Assembly: GCA_030432695.1 (NCBI GenBank)
Contig: JAUILN010000004.1
Span: 248,001-312,000, forward strand
DNA: 64,000 nucleotides
Direction: 5' to 3'
DNA from: a bacterium
GTDB taxonomy: Bacteria; Planctomycetota; UBA1135; UBA2386
Positions 51,175 through 59,691 of the stretch are shown one piece after another (position 1 is the first letter of the stretch; each line of letters starts with the position of its first letter). Made by a program: the position numbers and the translations under genes. The notes under the pieces are model-generated. The model saw only the letters and a program-made list of their open reading frames with translations. It made no database searches and was not told the origin of the DNA.

Positions 51175-53817
51175 TCACCGAATGATCTCGAGGCTCACCA
51201 GGTTGCTGAGCCGCGCGCGCATCGGGTTGCCGCGCGGGGCGACCAGCGCCTGGGAGTGGATCGTCACGCCGAGCAGCGACGCCTGGGTCGGCATCGGCAG
51301 GCTCAGGAAGGCCGTGGCGGTGCCGGTGCCGACGAACACCGGCGCTTCCGAGATCAGGGTGTTCGGGTCGAGGCGCAGCGTGCCCAGACCCTGCAGCGGC
51401 ATCGGCTGCGCGGCGAGGCCCGGCGAGAACACCGGCCAGGCGATGCCGCCGGATGCCACTCCGGCATCGAGGACCGCGAAGTCGATCTGCAGCGAGCCGC
51501 CGAGGCGGGCCGGGAAGTTGGCTTCGAGCTGGCGGCTGCGGTTGAGCAGCACGCGGATCGGGCCGACCGACGGCGCGTTCAAGGTGTCGAGCGCGATCGA
51601 GTCGGCGTCACCGTCGTCGTCGAGATCGACGAAGTTGGCGAAGGTCACCGCGCCGATCTGGCCGGGGACCACCACGCCGGTCTCCAGGCGGTAGCCGACC
51701 GCTCCGGTCCGGCGCAGTGCATCGAGGCCGCCGAGTTCTTCTCGGATCAGCAGGTCGAGGTCGCCGTCACCGTCGAGGTCGCCCGGTTCCAGGTAGTCGG
51801 CGTTCGACACGTCGGGGAAGCCGGGGCCGGTGGCGAGTTGGAACGCGGCACTGGTGGCGGTGGAGACGTTCTCCAGGAACCGCACTCCGCGGGTCCCGAC
51901 GGTGACGAGGTCCAGGTCGCCGTCGCCGTCGAAGTCCTCCGGGATCGCGGTCCACGACGCGGCCTCGTTCGGCAGCGTGCCTTGCGGTGCGGCTCTGAAC
52001 GTGCCACCGGTGTTGATCAGCAGGCGGTCCGGTCGGGAGCCGGCCGGCGCGTAGGACGACGACTGGTAGAGGTCGAGGTCGCCATCGCCGTCGACGTCGA
52101 GCGGGGTGATGTCGGTGGTGAGCTGCTCGTCGACCGGCAGCAGGCGCGCGGTGGCGTCCACGAAGTCGCCGTTCGGGCCGCCGCCGAGGAAGACCTGGTC
52201 CTGGCCCTGATTGGCGCAGACCAGGTCGAGCGTGCCGTCGCCGTTCAGGTCGACGAGGTCGAGGTCGTAGGTGGCGAAGAAGCCGTCCGGCGTCAGACCG
52301 GCGAGTTCGAGCTGCAGACGCCCGGCCCCGTCATTGCGCGCCAGGCGGCGCCGACCGCTGGCGAATGAGACGACCAGATCGAGGTCGCCGTCTCCATCGA
52401 CGTCGCCGACCACGGCGCGCTGCAGGTCGGTCGGCGCGTCCTGACCGAACGGGGTGAAGCCGCCGCGTCCGTCGTTCTTCTGGACCAGGGCCTGGCTCGG
52501 GTCGTTGACCACCGCGTCCAGGTCGAGGTCGCCGTCGAGATCCGCGAAGGCGATCGCGTGGACCGCGATGCCGCTCGCGATCTCGCGCGGCGTGCCGTTC
52601 GGTGCGACCTCGATCCCGCCCTGGCCGAGCCAGATCTGTGCCGATTGGCCGAATGCCGTGCGACGCGTCTGGATCACCAGGTCGAGGTTGCCGTCGCGGT
52701 CGAGGTCGGCGCCGTTCTCGGCGGCAAGGAGCGCCGTGCGTCGCGCCGTCCCCGGGAGCGGTCCCTGGGCGACGACGAAGCCGCCTGAGGCGGGCAGGTC
52801 GAGGAGGTGGATGCCCGCGGGATTGCTGGCCACCAGTTCGGCATCGCCGTCACCGTCGAGGTCGAACGCGACGAAGTCCTCGCAGCGGATGATCCCGGGC
52901 CACCAGCGAGTGGTCGCGTCGACGAAGCCGTTGCCGAGCGCGATCTCGTTGCGGAGCAGCAGCAGCGGACCGCCGCCCCGGTTCACCAGCGCGATGTCCG
53001 GAGCGCCATCGCCGTCGAAGTCGCCGACCGTGCCGTCCGAGTAGCTGAAGCGCATCGCGGCCTGCAGCCAATTGGCCGATTCGTTGCGCATCACGCCCTG
53101 CGGCCCACCGGCGATCGCCGCCCACGGCGAGCCCGAGGACGAGGGCAGGACGAAGTCGTCGTAGCCGTCACGGTCGAAGTCGGCGGCGAGGGCCAACGTG
53201 GAGTTCGCGCCCTCGATGCGGACCCCGGTCACCGGATCACGTTGGAAGGGGATCGCGGGCGCCTCCGTGAACGTCGCGAGGTCGAGCTCGTAGGCGGCGT
53301 CGTCCTGGCGCGTCAGCATCAACAGGTCGCGGTCGCCGTCGCCGTCGTAGTCGAGGGTCACGATCGAGCCGGTGCGGAATCGGTCGATCTGATCGGAGGG
53401 GAACAGGGCCGAGGTCTCGTCGACGAAGCGTCCGGCGCGGTTCACGAAGATCCGGATGCCGCCCGAGGTCATCGCCAGCACGTCGAGCCGGCCGTCGACC
53501 AGCACGTCGGACGCAGTGGCGTAGTACAGGGCCGGCACCGCAGCACCCTGCGCGCGGGTGAAGTTGGCGCGACCGTCGTTGAGGTGCACCACGCCCGACT
53601 CCCAGAGGTCGAGGTCGCCGTCGCCGTCCACGTCGACCGGCACGATCTGGCGGAGGATGGAGCCGAGGAAGTCGTTCTCTGCGGGGAGGAACGGCGCACG
53701 GGTCTCGAGCGAGAGTTCCTGTGCAAAGAGATGTGGAGCGGCGAGTCCGGCGGCCAGTGCGGCGACGAGTGCGACGCGCGGCGCCGGGAAGGGGGCGACT
53801 GAGCTTGGGTCTTTCAT
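51175..53817 (-). CDS. Secreted FG-GAP/VCBS-type beta-propeller protein
   Basis: 880 aa from ATG 53817 with an AGGA sequence upstream. Signal peptide VALVAALAAGLAAPHLFAQ. About 13 DxDGDGD-type loops are visible (VDVDGDGDLDLWE, ADFDRDGYDDFVL, FDLDGDGDAELVA, GDLDGDGDLDLLI and so on), implying calcium-stabilised propeller blades. The C-terminal about 110 residues are the shared module (PLQGLGTLRLDPNTLI, SLPMPTQASLLGVTIHSQA, ARLSNLVSLEIIR). It has the same architecture as the gene at 24392-26932 and could be a paralogue. A TACCCT hexamer lies 16 nt before the start. Extracellular; binding partner unknown. Confidence 0.87.
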   Translation of the reverse strand: MKDPSSVAPFPAPRVALVAALAAGLAAPHLFAQELSLETRAPFLPAENDFLGSILRQIVPVDVDGDGDLDLWESGVVHLNDGRANFTRAQGAAVPALYYATASDVLVDGRLDVLAMTSGGIRIFVNRAGRFVDETSALFPSDQIDRFRTGSIVTLDYDGDGDRDLLMLTRQDDAAYELDLATFTEAPAIPFQRDPVTGVRIEGANSTLALAADFDRDGYDDFVLPSSSGSPWAAIAGGPQGVMRNESANWLQAAMRFSYSDGTVGDFDGDGAPDIALVNRGGGPLLLLRNEIALGNGFVDATTRWWPGIIRCEDFVAFDLDGDGDAELVASNPAGIHLLDLPASGGFVVAQGPLPGTARRTALLAAENGADLDRDGNLDLVIQTRRTAFGQSAQIWLGQGGIEVAPNGTPREIASGIAVHAIAFADLDGDLDLDAVVNDPSQALVQKNDGRGGFTPFGQDAPTDLQRAVVGDVDGDGDLDLVVSFASGRRRLARNDGAGRLQLELAGLTPDGFFATYDLDLVDLNGDGTLDLVCANQGQDQVFLGGGPNGDFVDATARLLPVDEQLTTDITPLDVDGDGDLDLYQSSSYAPAGSRPDRLLINTGGTFRAAPQGTLPNEAASWTAIPEDFDGDGDLDLVTVGTRGVRFLENVSTATSAAFQLATGPGFPDVSNADYLEPGDLDGDGDLDLLIREELGGLDALRRTGAVGYRLETGVVVPGQIGAVTFANFVDLDDDGDADSIALDTLNAPSVGPIRVLLNRSRQLEANFPARLGGSLQIDFAVLDAGVASGGIAWPVFSPGLAAQPMPLQGLGTLRLDPNTLISEAPVFVGTGTATAFLSLPMPTQASLLGVTIHSQALVAPRGNPMRARLSNLVSLEIIR

Positions 53818-53833
53818 GACGATGTCCTGCGCG

Positions 53834-53839
53834 AGGGTA
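53834..53839 (-). promoter_or_regulatory. Candidate -10 hexamer TACCCT upstream of the FG-GAP gene
   Basis: TACCCT on the minus strand, 16 nt before ATG 53817. Here the extra distance accommodates an AGGA ribosome-binding sequence, so the message would have a short leader. Confidence 0.35.
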
Positions 53840-53977
53840 GCAGGGCAGGCGGCTCGACTAGCCGACGGCGCCGCTCGTGTCACACCGACGACGTGCTTCG
53901 GGATGGCCTTCGGGCGAGATCGTACGGTTGCTGCTTCGGCTCTGGGGCTTGTCGTTCCCATTGCGGAACCGGAACCA

Positions 53978-54002
53978 CGAGAGGGCGGGGCGGGCCCTCT
54001 CG
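53978..54002. repeat. 9-bp hairpin in the long intergenic region
   Basis: Perfect arms CGAGAGGGC and GCCCTCTCG around a 7-nt loop. No U-tract follows. It lies about 495 bp before the Cys-rich gene and 160 bp from the FG-GAP start. It could be a regulatory site or a chance structure. Confidence 0.35.
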
Positions 54003-54496
54003 ACCGAGTCTGCAACCGAGTCGATGCTACGGACCCGGTTCTCGTCTCTGCACTCGCGCCACGTCACTCGGGACGATCTCGAGCGGGACCGCATCGGCGG
54101 GTCGTGGTCTGCCTGGTGGTCGCCGTGTCGGTGCAAGACGTCCGTCAGGCCCCGCCGAACTCGGCGCACTGCGGTTCGTCCTCGCTGCTTGGTTCGTGCG
54201 GTAGTTGGTTCGTGCTGTGCGTCGCGCTCGTCGATGGCTGGGCGATTCCGATCCAGGATCCGATCGACGGCACGGGTAGGCAACGCCTCGCGGTCGGACG
54301 GACGCGCCCCGGCGACCCGCCGTCAGGCCTCGAACCTCGGCATCGAATGGTTGGGAACTATCGATGGTATGGGTATTGCACGGTCCGTCGGGCCTTGACG
54401 GCTCGGCGGGATCCGGCTCTCCTGCCCATCCGCGGGCGCTGCCGCGTGGACGGTCCTCGGGGTCGTGGTCCGCGAGTTCGTTCCAAGAGCATCCCC

Positions 54497-55012
54497 ATGA
54501 AAGCGATTCTGTTGCTGTTCTCCCTCGTGCTCGGCTCGGTGGCCTGGGTCGCCGTGCCCGAGACCTCCCGTGTCGGGTCTCCGGACCTCGTCGTCGTTCT
54601 CGACGACACCGCGTCGCTGTCGATCGCGGCGGGTATGGCCAACAAGTGCTGCGGCGCTGCGGGCAACTGCTACGCGGGTCCGATGTCGCAGAACAACTGC
54701 AAGGGACCATTGCCCTATCAGTGCTACTGCAACAACACCGGTGCTGCGACCTGGGTCGTCAGTGAGATCAAGCAGGACTCGATCTGCAAGGAGACGACGC
54801 AGCGTGCGAATTGCGAGGACGGCCAGGAGGACGCCTGCTTCCGCCGTTCGAATGGTGTGTGTGACGACGACGGGGGCGGCTGGAGCTGGCTGGGTGCGTG
54901 CTGGGTATGTGGTCCGGGCAGCCTGGTGCTCGGAGCATGGGAAGGCACCCGCAAGAAGTGCACTGGCACGGCTTGTCTGAATGCGGTGCCGGTCGACGGC
55001 ACCGGTGATTGA
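54497..55012 (+). CDS. Small secreted cysteine-rich protein
   Basis: 171 aa from ATG 54497. A hydrophobic N-terminus (ILLLFSLVLGSVAWVAV) acts as a signal or anchor. After an acidic stretch (SPDLVVVLDDTASLSIAAG) comes a block with 14 cysteines: NKCCGAAGNCYAG, QNNCKG, YQCYCNN, SICKE, ANCED, DACFR, GVCDDD, GACWVCG, KKCTGTACL. The number and spacing suggest several disulphides or a metal site. I recognise no family. The next two genes are close (41 bp, then a 4-bp overlap), and the last of them has a C39-like peptidase domain, so this could be a substrate or partner; that is inference. A short, abundant, possibly processed product is one option. Confidence 0.65.
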   Translation: MKAILLLFSLVLGSVAWVAVPETSRVGSPDLVVVLDDTASLSIAAGMANKCCGAAGNCYAGPMSQNNCKGPLPYQCYCNNTGAATWVVSEIKQDSICKETTQRANCEDGQEDACFRRSNGVCDDDGGGWSWLGACWVCGPGSLVLGAWEGTRKKCTGTACLNAVPVDGTGD

Positions 55013-55053
55013 TCGACCCCGGACCCTCGCGCTGACGCCGGAACGACTCTCTC

Positions 55054-57504
55054 GTGAACCGCACCTCGCTGACCGCCTGTCTACTGCTCCTCTTCTTCGC
55101 GGTCGTCGTGGCGTGGTGCCGCGGCATCGCGTCCGAACCGCGGCCCGAGCCGGGGCCGGCGGGCGGAGGCGCGACGGATCCGGCGACGGTCGTCGGACCG
55201 GCTGGTCACGGTGAGGTCTCGGCGCTCCCGCGTCCGCGCACCGAGGTTGCCCACAACGAGAGTCCGCTCGGCGGCACGGGGGTTCCTACCCAGAGACCCG
55301 ATGCGGCGACCGCCTGGCGGGTGCGGGTCCTGGACGCCGAAGGCCGCGCCTTGCGCGACTTCGAGGCCCGCTGGCTGCGCCGCGATCTGCTCTCGGCTTC
55401 GCCGACTGCACGGGCCCTCGCGCAGCGACACGAGGGGCAGCGCCAGTTCCTGTTCTCGCGACTCGGCCAACCGCTCGAGCCCGACGCCGACGGACTCCTG
55501 CTGGTGCCGTGGCTTCCGGAACCCTCGGCGGTGGGCGTCTCGGCGGCGAGCGGCTTCGGGGCCGTGCAGCTGCAAGGCCCACCTGCACCTGAGGACGTGC
55601 AGATCCTGCGCCTCGAACCCTTCGCCCGCTGCGAGGTGGTGGTCGTCCGGTCGGACGGTTCGCTGCGGCCGGAGACCCGGATCGATGCCCTGTGGCTCCA
55701 CGACGGTGGTGCCGAACGGACCCCGCTCGGGTTCACCGACCAGCAGGGGGTCTTCGCCCTGACGAGCGACGTCGCGACCCTGCAATACCTGCGCGAGCGC
55801 GCATCCTCGGGGGCGGAGCTCGGCGTGGGCATCCCTGGCCACGGCCCAGAGGAGATCCTGCCGCAGCCGGGCCGGTGGACCGAGCGGGTCGAACTGCACT
55901 GTCTGCCATCGGGGACCCTGCGCGTCCGGGCGGCGAGCGACGACCACGATCTGGTCGGCCTGCGGGCGAGCCTTCGCCTCCGCGAGATCCACGAACCGGA
56001 TGGGCGGTGGTTCGCGATCCCGATCCGTGGCGACCAGCCCACCGACGTCGAGGTCGCGGTAGGCCGCGAATTCGCCTGGGAGATCGAAGGGGGGGCCGTG
56101 ACCCACCGGCTCGAAGGACGGTTGCTCGGCCCGCGCGCGACCGGTGAGAGCGTCGACCTGGAGTGGCAACCGGTCGGTCTGTGCACGTTCCATGGGCTCC
56201 TGGCGGGCGCAGGCGCCGAACTGCCGGCCGGCGCCACGCTGCAAGCCCACCTCGATGCTCCGGACGATCCGCTGTTCCCACGCATCGCGAAGGCACGGCT
56301 CACCGACTCCGGGCGGTTTCGCGTCACGCTCGATGCCGAGGATCTGCGCGGCGCCCGGTCTCTGAGCCTCCGCTCCGCGTCGGGCGACGTCTACGGTCCG
56401 GTCGGCGTCGCGGTTCGCGAGGGGGTGTTCGATGTCGGAGTGTTGCTGCGCGAGGCCCTGCGCGTGTCGGTGGCACACGTCGAGGTCTGGAGCCCCGACG
56501 GCACGTTGCTGGTGGCGGCGGAGGTGACCGCTGGTGATCCGGTGGTGGTGTCGGGTGGGGCGGGGCACTTCGACGTGACCGTGCCTGCGGGTTTCGACGG
56601 GGTCCCGCGGGTGCATGCCGCAGCGCCCGGCCATGAACCCACTTCGGTCGAACTCCTGCCGTCGCCGGGCCCGCGCCGGATCGTCCTGCAACCCCGGCGT
56701 GCGTTGACGGTCGCCGCCCGGATCGACGAGTTTCTCGAGGTCGATGCGCTGCGCGCGACCTGGGTGCCGTCCGGTCGCGTCGGGGACTCCCGCTGGGCGC
56801 GCGTCGAGCGGACCGCGGCCGATCGGGTGACGTTCCATTGGGACGGCGTGCTGCGCGGTGCGGGCGAGGTCAGTCTGTTGGTGGCGTGGCCGCCGCGCGA
56901 GCTGGTCCGACTGCAGGTCCCGGCCGGAGAGAGTGCGGTCTCGCTCCCCGAGCAGGACCTCCGGGGGCAGCGCCGGGCCCGTTGGCGCGTGGCCGAGCCG
57001 ACGGGGCCGGTGCATCTGGTGCAGTGGACCGAAGGTTCGAACCTGCACGGCGACGCAGTGGTCGCTCCGGCTGCCGGCGGCACGTTGGTCCTCGACCAGC
57101 CCGCCGACATCCTGCTCGTGCGTGCCGGGTCCCGGCCGCTGCGCTGCACGGTTGCGCCGGGCCAGGATCTCGACGTCTCCTTCCCGGCCGCGGTCGAAGT
57201 CCGCGCTGCCTGGCGCGACGACCCCGAGGGCCCGGCCTGTGATGCCCCGCTCCGCGTCGCCGCCTACGAGCCTCCCTCGGGCGAGCCGCGTGCGATCCGT
57301 ATCTGGCTCGACGAGGCCGCGGTGGGCGAGGACCTCCTCGACCTGGTCGGTGCACCGGCCTCGGCCGCCGCTGATGGCTTCCCCCTGTTCCTCGATGGCC
57401 GCTACCAGCTCGAGCGCATCCCCGCGGTTCCCGGAGCGGACCGCGTGACGATCGAACTACGTGGCGACCGCAACCGTCCGTCCTCCGTCCTGCTCGACCG
57501 ATGA
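55054..57504 (+). CDS. Large membrane-anchored beta-rich protein
   Basis: 816 aa, GTG start at 55054. N-terminal anchor SLTACLLLLFFAVVVAWCRG, then a Gly/Ala/Pro linker. The rest is a chain of beta-sandwich-like domains: WRVRVLDAEGRALRDFEARW, CEVVVVRSDGSLRPETRIDA, VELHCLPSGTLRVRAASDDH, VEVWSPDGTLLVAAEVTAGD, GFDGVPRVHAAAPGHEP, resembling carboxypeptidase-regulatory-like or SpaA-like units. No catalytic motif. It lies between the Cys-rich gene (41 bp) and the C39-like gene, with which it overlaps by four bases (ATGA), so it is part of one operon. It is perhaps a periplasmic scaffold or sensor. Confidence 0.7.
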   Translation: MNRTSLTACLLLLFFAVVVAWCRGIASEPRPEPGPAGGGATDPATVVGPAGHGEVSALPRPRTEVAHNESPLGGTGVPTQRPDAATAWRVRVLDAEGRALRDFEARWLRRDLLSASPTARALAQRHEGQRQFLFSRLGQPLEPDADGLLLVPWLPEPSAVGVSAASGFGAVQLQGPPAPEDVQILRLEPFARCEVVVVRSDGSLRPETRIDALWLHDGGAERTPLGFTDQQGVFALTSDVATLQYLRERASSGAELGVGIPGHGPEEILPQPGRWTERVELHCLPSGTLRVRAASDDHDLVGLRASLRLREIHEPDGRWFAIPIRGDQPTDVEVAVGREFAWEIEGGAVTHRLEGRLLGPRATGESVDLEWQPVGLCTFHGLLAGAGAELPAGATLQAHLDAPDDPLFPRIAKARLTDSGRFRVTLDAEDLRGARSLSLRSASGDVYGPVGVAVREGVFDVGVLLREALRVSVAHVEVWSPDGTLLVAAEVTAGDPVVVSGGAGHFDVTVPAGFDGVPRVHAAAPGHEPTSVELLPSPGPRRIVLQPRRALTVAARIDEFLEVDALRATWVPSGRVGDSRWARVERTAADRVTFHWDGVLRGAGEVSLLVAWPPRELVRLQVPAGESAVSLPEQDLRGQRRARWRVAEPTGPVHLVQWTEGSNLHGDAVVAPAAGGTLVLDQPADILLVRAGSRPLRCTVAPGQDLDVSFPAAVEVRAAWRDDPEGPACDAPLRVAAYEPPSGEPRAIRIWLDEAAVGEDLLDLVGAPASAAADGFPLFLDGRYQLERIPAVPGADRVTIELRGDRNRPSSVLLDR

Positions 57505-59486
57505 CCATCCGGATCCTCTCGCTGCGGCGCGCCGCCGTTCTCCTGTTCGTCTGCTCGTCGCCCTGCGTCGGATCCGTGGCGCAGGACTCCGGCTCTCGCG
57601 CCGAGACGCCACAGACCGAAGCTCCGTCGTTGCAGGATGACGGGAACTCGCGGCGCTCGCTCCTCGACGAGGTCGCGGCCATCGAGTCCGGGCTCCGCAC
57701 GCTGGAGCTCGAGGCGAGTTGCCACGTCGATCGCGGTCCCGATGGTGGGGGCGACCTGCCGGGTGATCTGTTGCTGCGCGTGTGGCGCGAGAACGTCCCG
57801 AAGGGCCGTGCGCGGATCACCGCCGAACCCGAGGTCTGGCCGAGTGCCAGCGGCAAGCTGATCGAGAGTTGGTCGACCCAAGCCTTCGACGGGACCTACG
57901 GCTACTCGCTCGACGACGAGCGCGATCCGGTGCCGACCGGGCGGGTGATCGAAGGTCGGCCTCCCGTGCTCATGGCGTGGTCGAACTTCACCGGCTGGGT
58001 CGGGACGATCTACGGCAACTTCGAGGAGAAGGGCGCGCGGTTGTCGGAGGTGTTGGGTTCGATCGGTCCCAACCTGAGGGTCGAGGACGATGGCGGGCGC
58101 GTCGTCGCCACGGGCGAGTCCGCGACCTCGATCCGGAGGTGGTACTTCGAGCGTCGCCCGAGCCTGGTGCTGGTGCGGTACGAGCACCAACAGGGACCGG
58201 TTCTGCTGCGGGAGATCGAGGCCAGCGGATTCCTGGAGGTAGCTCCTGGGGTCCTCTTCCCCAGCGACGTGATCGACACGTTGCGCGACGGCGAAGGCCA
58301 TCGCCGCGCGCGAAGGGTCATCCACTGCAGCGACGTGGTCGCCAACTCCGAGTCCTTCGACTCCTCGGTCTTCGTGATCGAGTTCCCGGTCGGGGCCTCG
58401 GTGACCGATGAGGTGAACGATCGGCAGGTCCGCGTCGGGCCCGACGCCGAGCAGCTCACCTCGATGATCGAGGAGCGGATGCAGCGGGCTCGCAGCGAGT
58501 CGATGGTGGGGGATCCGGCGGGTCGAGCCTTCTGGTGGTGGGGCGTGCCACTCGCGTTGGTGCTGGTCGGGGCCGGCTATGGAGTGCTGCGCCGGGCCCG
58601 GTCGCAGCCCGTGCTCGGCCTCTTCCTGCTGGCCGCGATCCTCGGTGGGGCTTCGCGAGAGGTCCCTGGCCAGGACGCTGCGGCACGCGGCGATTGGCTC
58701 ACTCCGCAGGTGGCATTGCGGGCCCAGAACTGTGGGGTCGGCGCGGCGCTCTGCGTGCTGACCGGATTCGATCTGCCGGCGGATCCCGATCGACTCGCCG
58801 AGGAGCTGGGATGCGGCGCCCATTGGGTGGAACAGACCGACCTGCATCGCATGGCGCAGGTGCTGCGCGAGCGCGGACTCCTGGTCCGCGGCTATCGCAA
58901 TGGCGATCCCGAGTGGCTGCGCTCGACCTTGGCAGAAGACCGACAACAGCTCGCGGTCGTGCACACGACCGCGGAGTCGGGCCACTTCCTGGTCGCGTAT
59001 CGGGCCGACGCGCACCGGATCTACGTGATCGATCCCAATTCCAACCAGGGCTGGGTCCATACCGGCATCACGGAGCAGAATCGCGAGTTCTGGTCGCAGC
59101 TCACGGGCATGGGCCTGCTCATCGAGCGACAGCCCGCGCAATGGTCGCTGGACGGATCTCAGGCCGTTCACGTCGACCTCGGGCAGATCGAATCGGCTGC
59201 CGACCTACCGACCTTCGTCAGCCTGCCGGTCGTGCACCGAGGAGACGGGGAGTTGAGCATCACCGAAGCACCCGTCGCCGGTTGCAGCTGCGTGAAGAGC
59301 GTGGTCCTGGTCGGTCGATCCGACCGACTGCGGCCTGGCGAGAGCGGTCAGCTTCGCCTCGCGGTCGCGACGGCGAACTGGCCGATCGGACTCGAGGAAC
59401 GGTCGGCGTTCGTGGAAGTGCAGCAAGGCGGGGTGGCACGGCGCGTGGAGCTGCGGATCCGGGCGCGCGTCGTTGCCAGGCGGTGA
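57501..59486 (+). CDS. Membrane protein with C39-like peptidase and DUF1573-like domains
   Basis: 661 aa, ATG 57501 overlapping the previous stop. Signal-like N-terminus AAVLLFVCSSPCVGSVAQ. Residues about 50-310 are a beta-rich domain (YEHQQGPVLLREIEASGFLE) that resembles a LolA-like fold. Two close membrane helices lie at about 344-358 (AFWWWGVPLALVLVGAGYGV) and 371-383 (VLGLFLLAAILGG). Residues 400-545 are a papain-like C39-type domain with Cys411 (RAQNCGVGAALCVL), His495 (SGHFLVAY) and Asp511 (YVIDPNSN). The C-terminal about 100 residues resemble DUF1573 (SLPVVHRGDGELSITEAP, AGCSCVKSVV, LRPGESGQLRLAV). C39 enzymes usually cleave secreted-peptide leaders, so it may process the Cys-rich protein or another exported protein. 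The substrate is not known. Confidence 0.75.
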   Translation: MTIRILSLRRAAVLLFVCSSPCVGSVAQDSGSRAETPQTEAPSLQDDGNSRRSLLDEVAAIESGLRTLELEASCHVDRGPDGGGDLPGDLLLRVWRENVPKGRARITAEPEVWPSASGKLIESWSTQAFDGTYGYSLDDERDPVPTGRVIEGRPPVLMAWSNFTGWVGTIYGNFEEKGARLSEVLGSIGPNLRVEDDGGRVVATGESATSIRRWYFERRPSLVLVRYEHQQGPVLLREIEASGFLEVAPGVLFPSDVIDTLRDGEGHRRARRVIHCSDVVANSESFDSSVFVIEFPVGASVTDEVNDRQVRVGPDAEQLTSMIEERMQRARSESMVGDPAGRAFWWWGVPLALVLVGAGYGVLRRARSQPVLGLFLLAAILGGASREVPGQDAAARGDWLTPQVALRAQNCGVGAALCVLTGFDLPADPDRLAEELGCGAHWVEQTDLHRMAQVLRERGLLVRGYRNGDPEWLRSTLAEDRQQLAVVHTTAESGHFLVAYRADAHRIYVIDPNSNQGWVHTGITEQNREFWSQLTGMGLLIERQPAQWSLDGSQAVHVDLGQIESAADLPTFVSLPVVHRGDGELSITEAPVAGCSCVKSVVLVGRSDRLRPGESGQLRLAVATANWPIGLEERSAFVEVQQGGVARRVELRIRARVVARR

Positions 59487-59691
59487 TCCATGCGCCCGAG
59501 CTGGGCACGTCGATCGCCCGTGCGAAGGGCCGGTCGCGTGTTCCGGCGGCGGCGGCTCCGTCGTGGTCCGGTGTGGATTCCGAGCGCGAATCCGGGATTC
59601 CGCGAGCGTTCTCGGGGCCGGCGGCACTTCGGGCTCGGGAACCACCGACCGGCGATCCGGCGGTCGGCCCGACTCCGCGGGAGCCCGCAGC

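Larger units (their letters stand above)
53818..54496. other. Intergenic region of about 680 bp between divergent genes
   Basis: I find no convincing gene. Frames that stay open here lack start signals and a recognisable domain. The region holds the FG-GAP promoter at its left end and, at 53978-54002, a 9-bp hairpin (CGAGAGGGC / GCCCTCTCG with a 7-nt loop). The 5' side of the Cys-rich gene at 54497 shows no clear -10 hexamer at the usual distance. Composition is typical for the window. Confidence 0.5.

Noticed and set aside
53558-54496. Upstream extension of the Cys-rich gene
   Set aside because: The frame is open to 53558, but it overlaps the FG-GAP gene, lacks domain features and would place a good signal peptide in the middle of the protein.
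54497-55012. Lanthipeptide or class II bacteriocin precursor
   Set aside because: There is no clear double-glycine leader, no modification enzyme and no ABC transporter nearby. It is longer than such precursors. A Cys-rich secreted protein is as far as the sequence supports.
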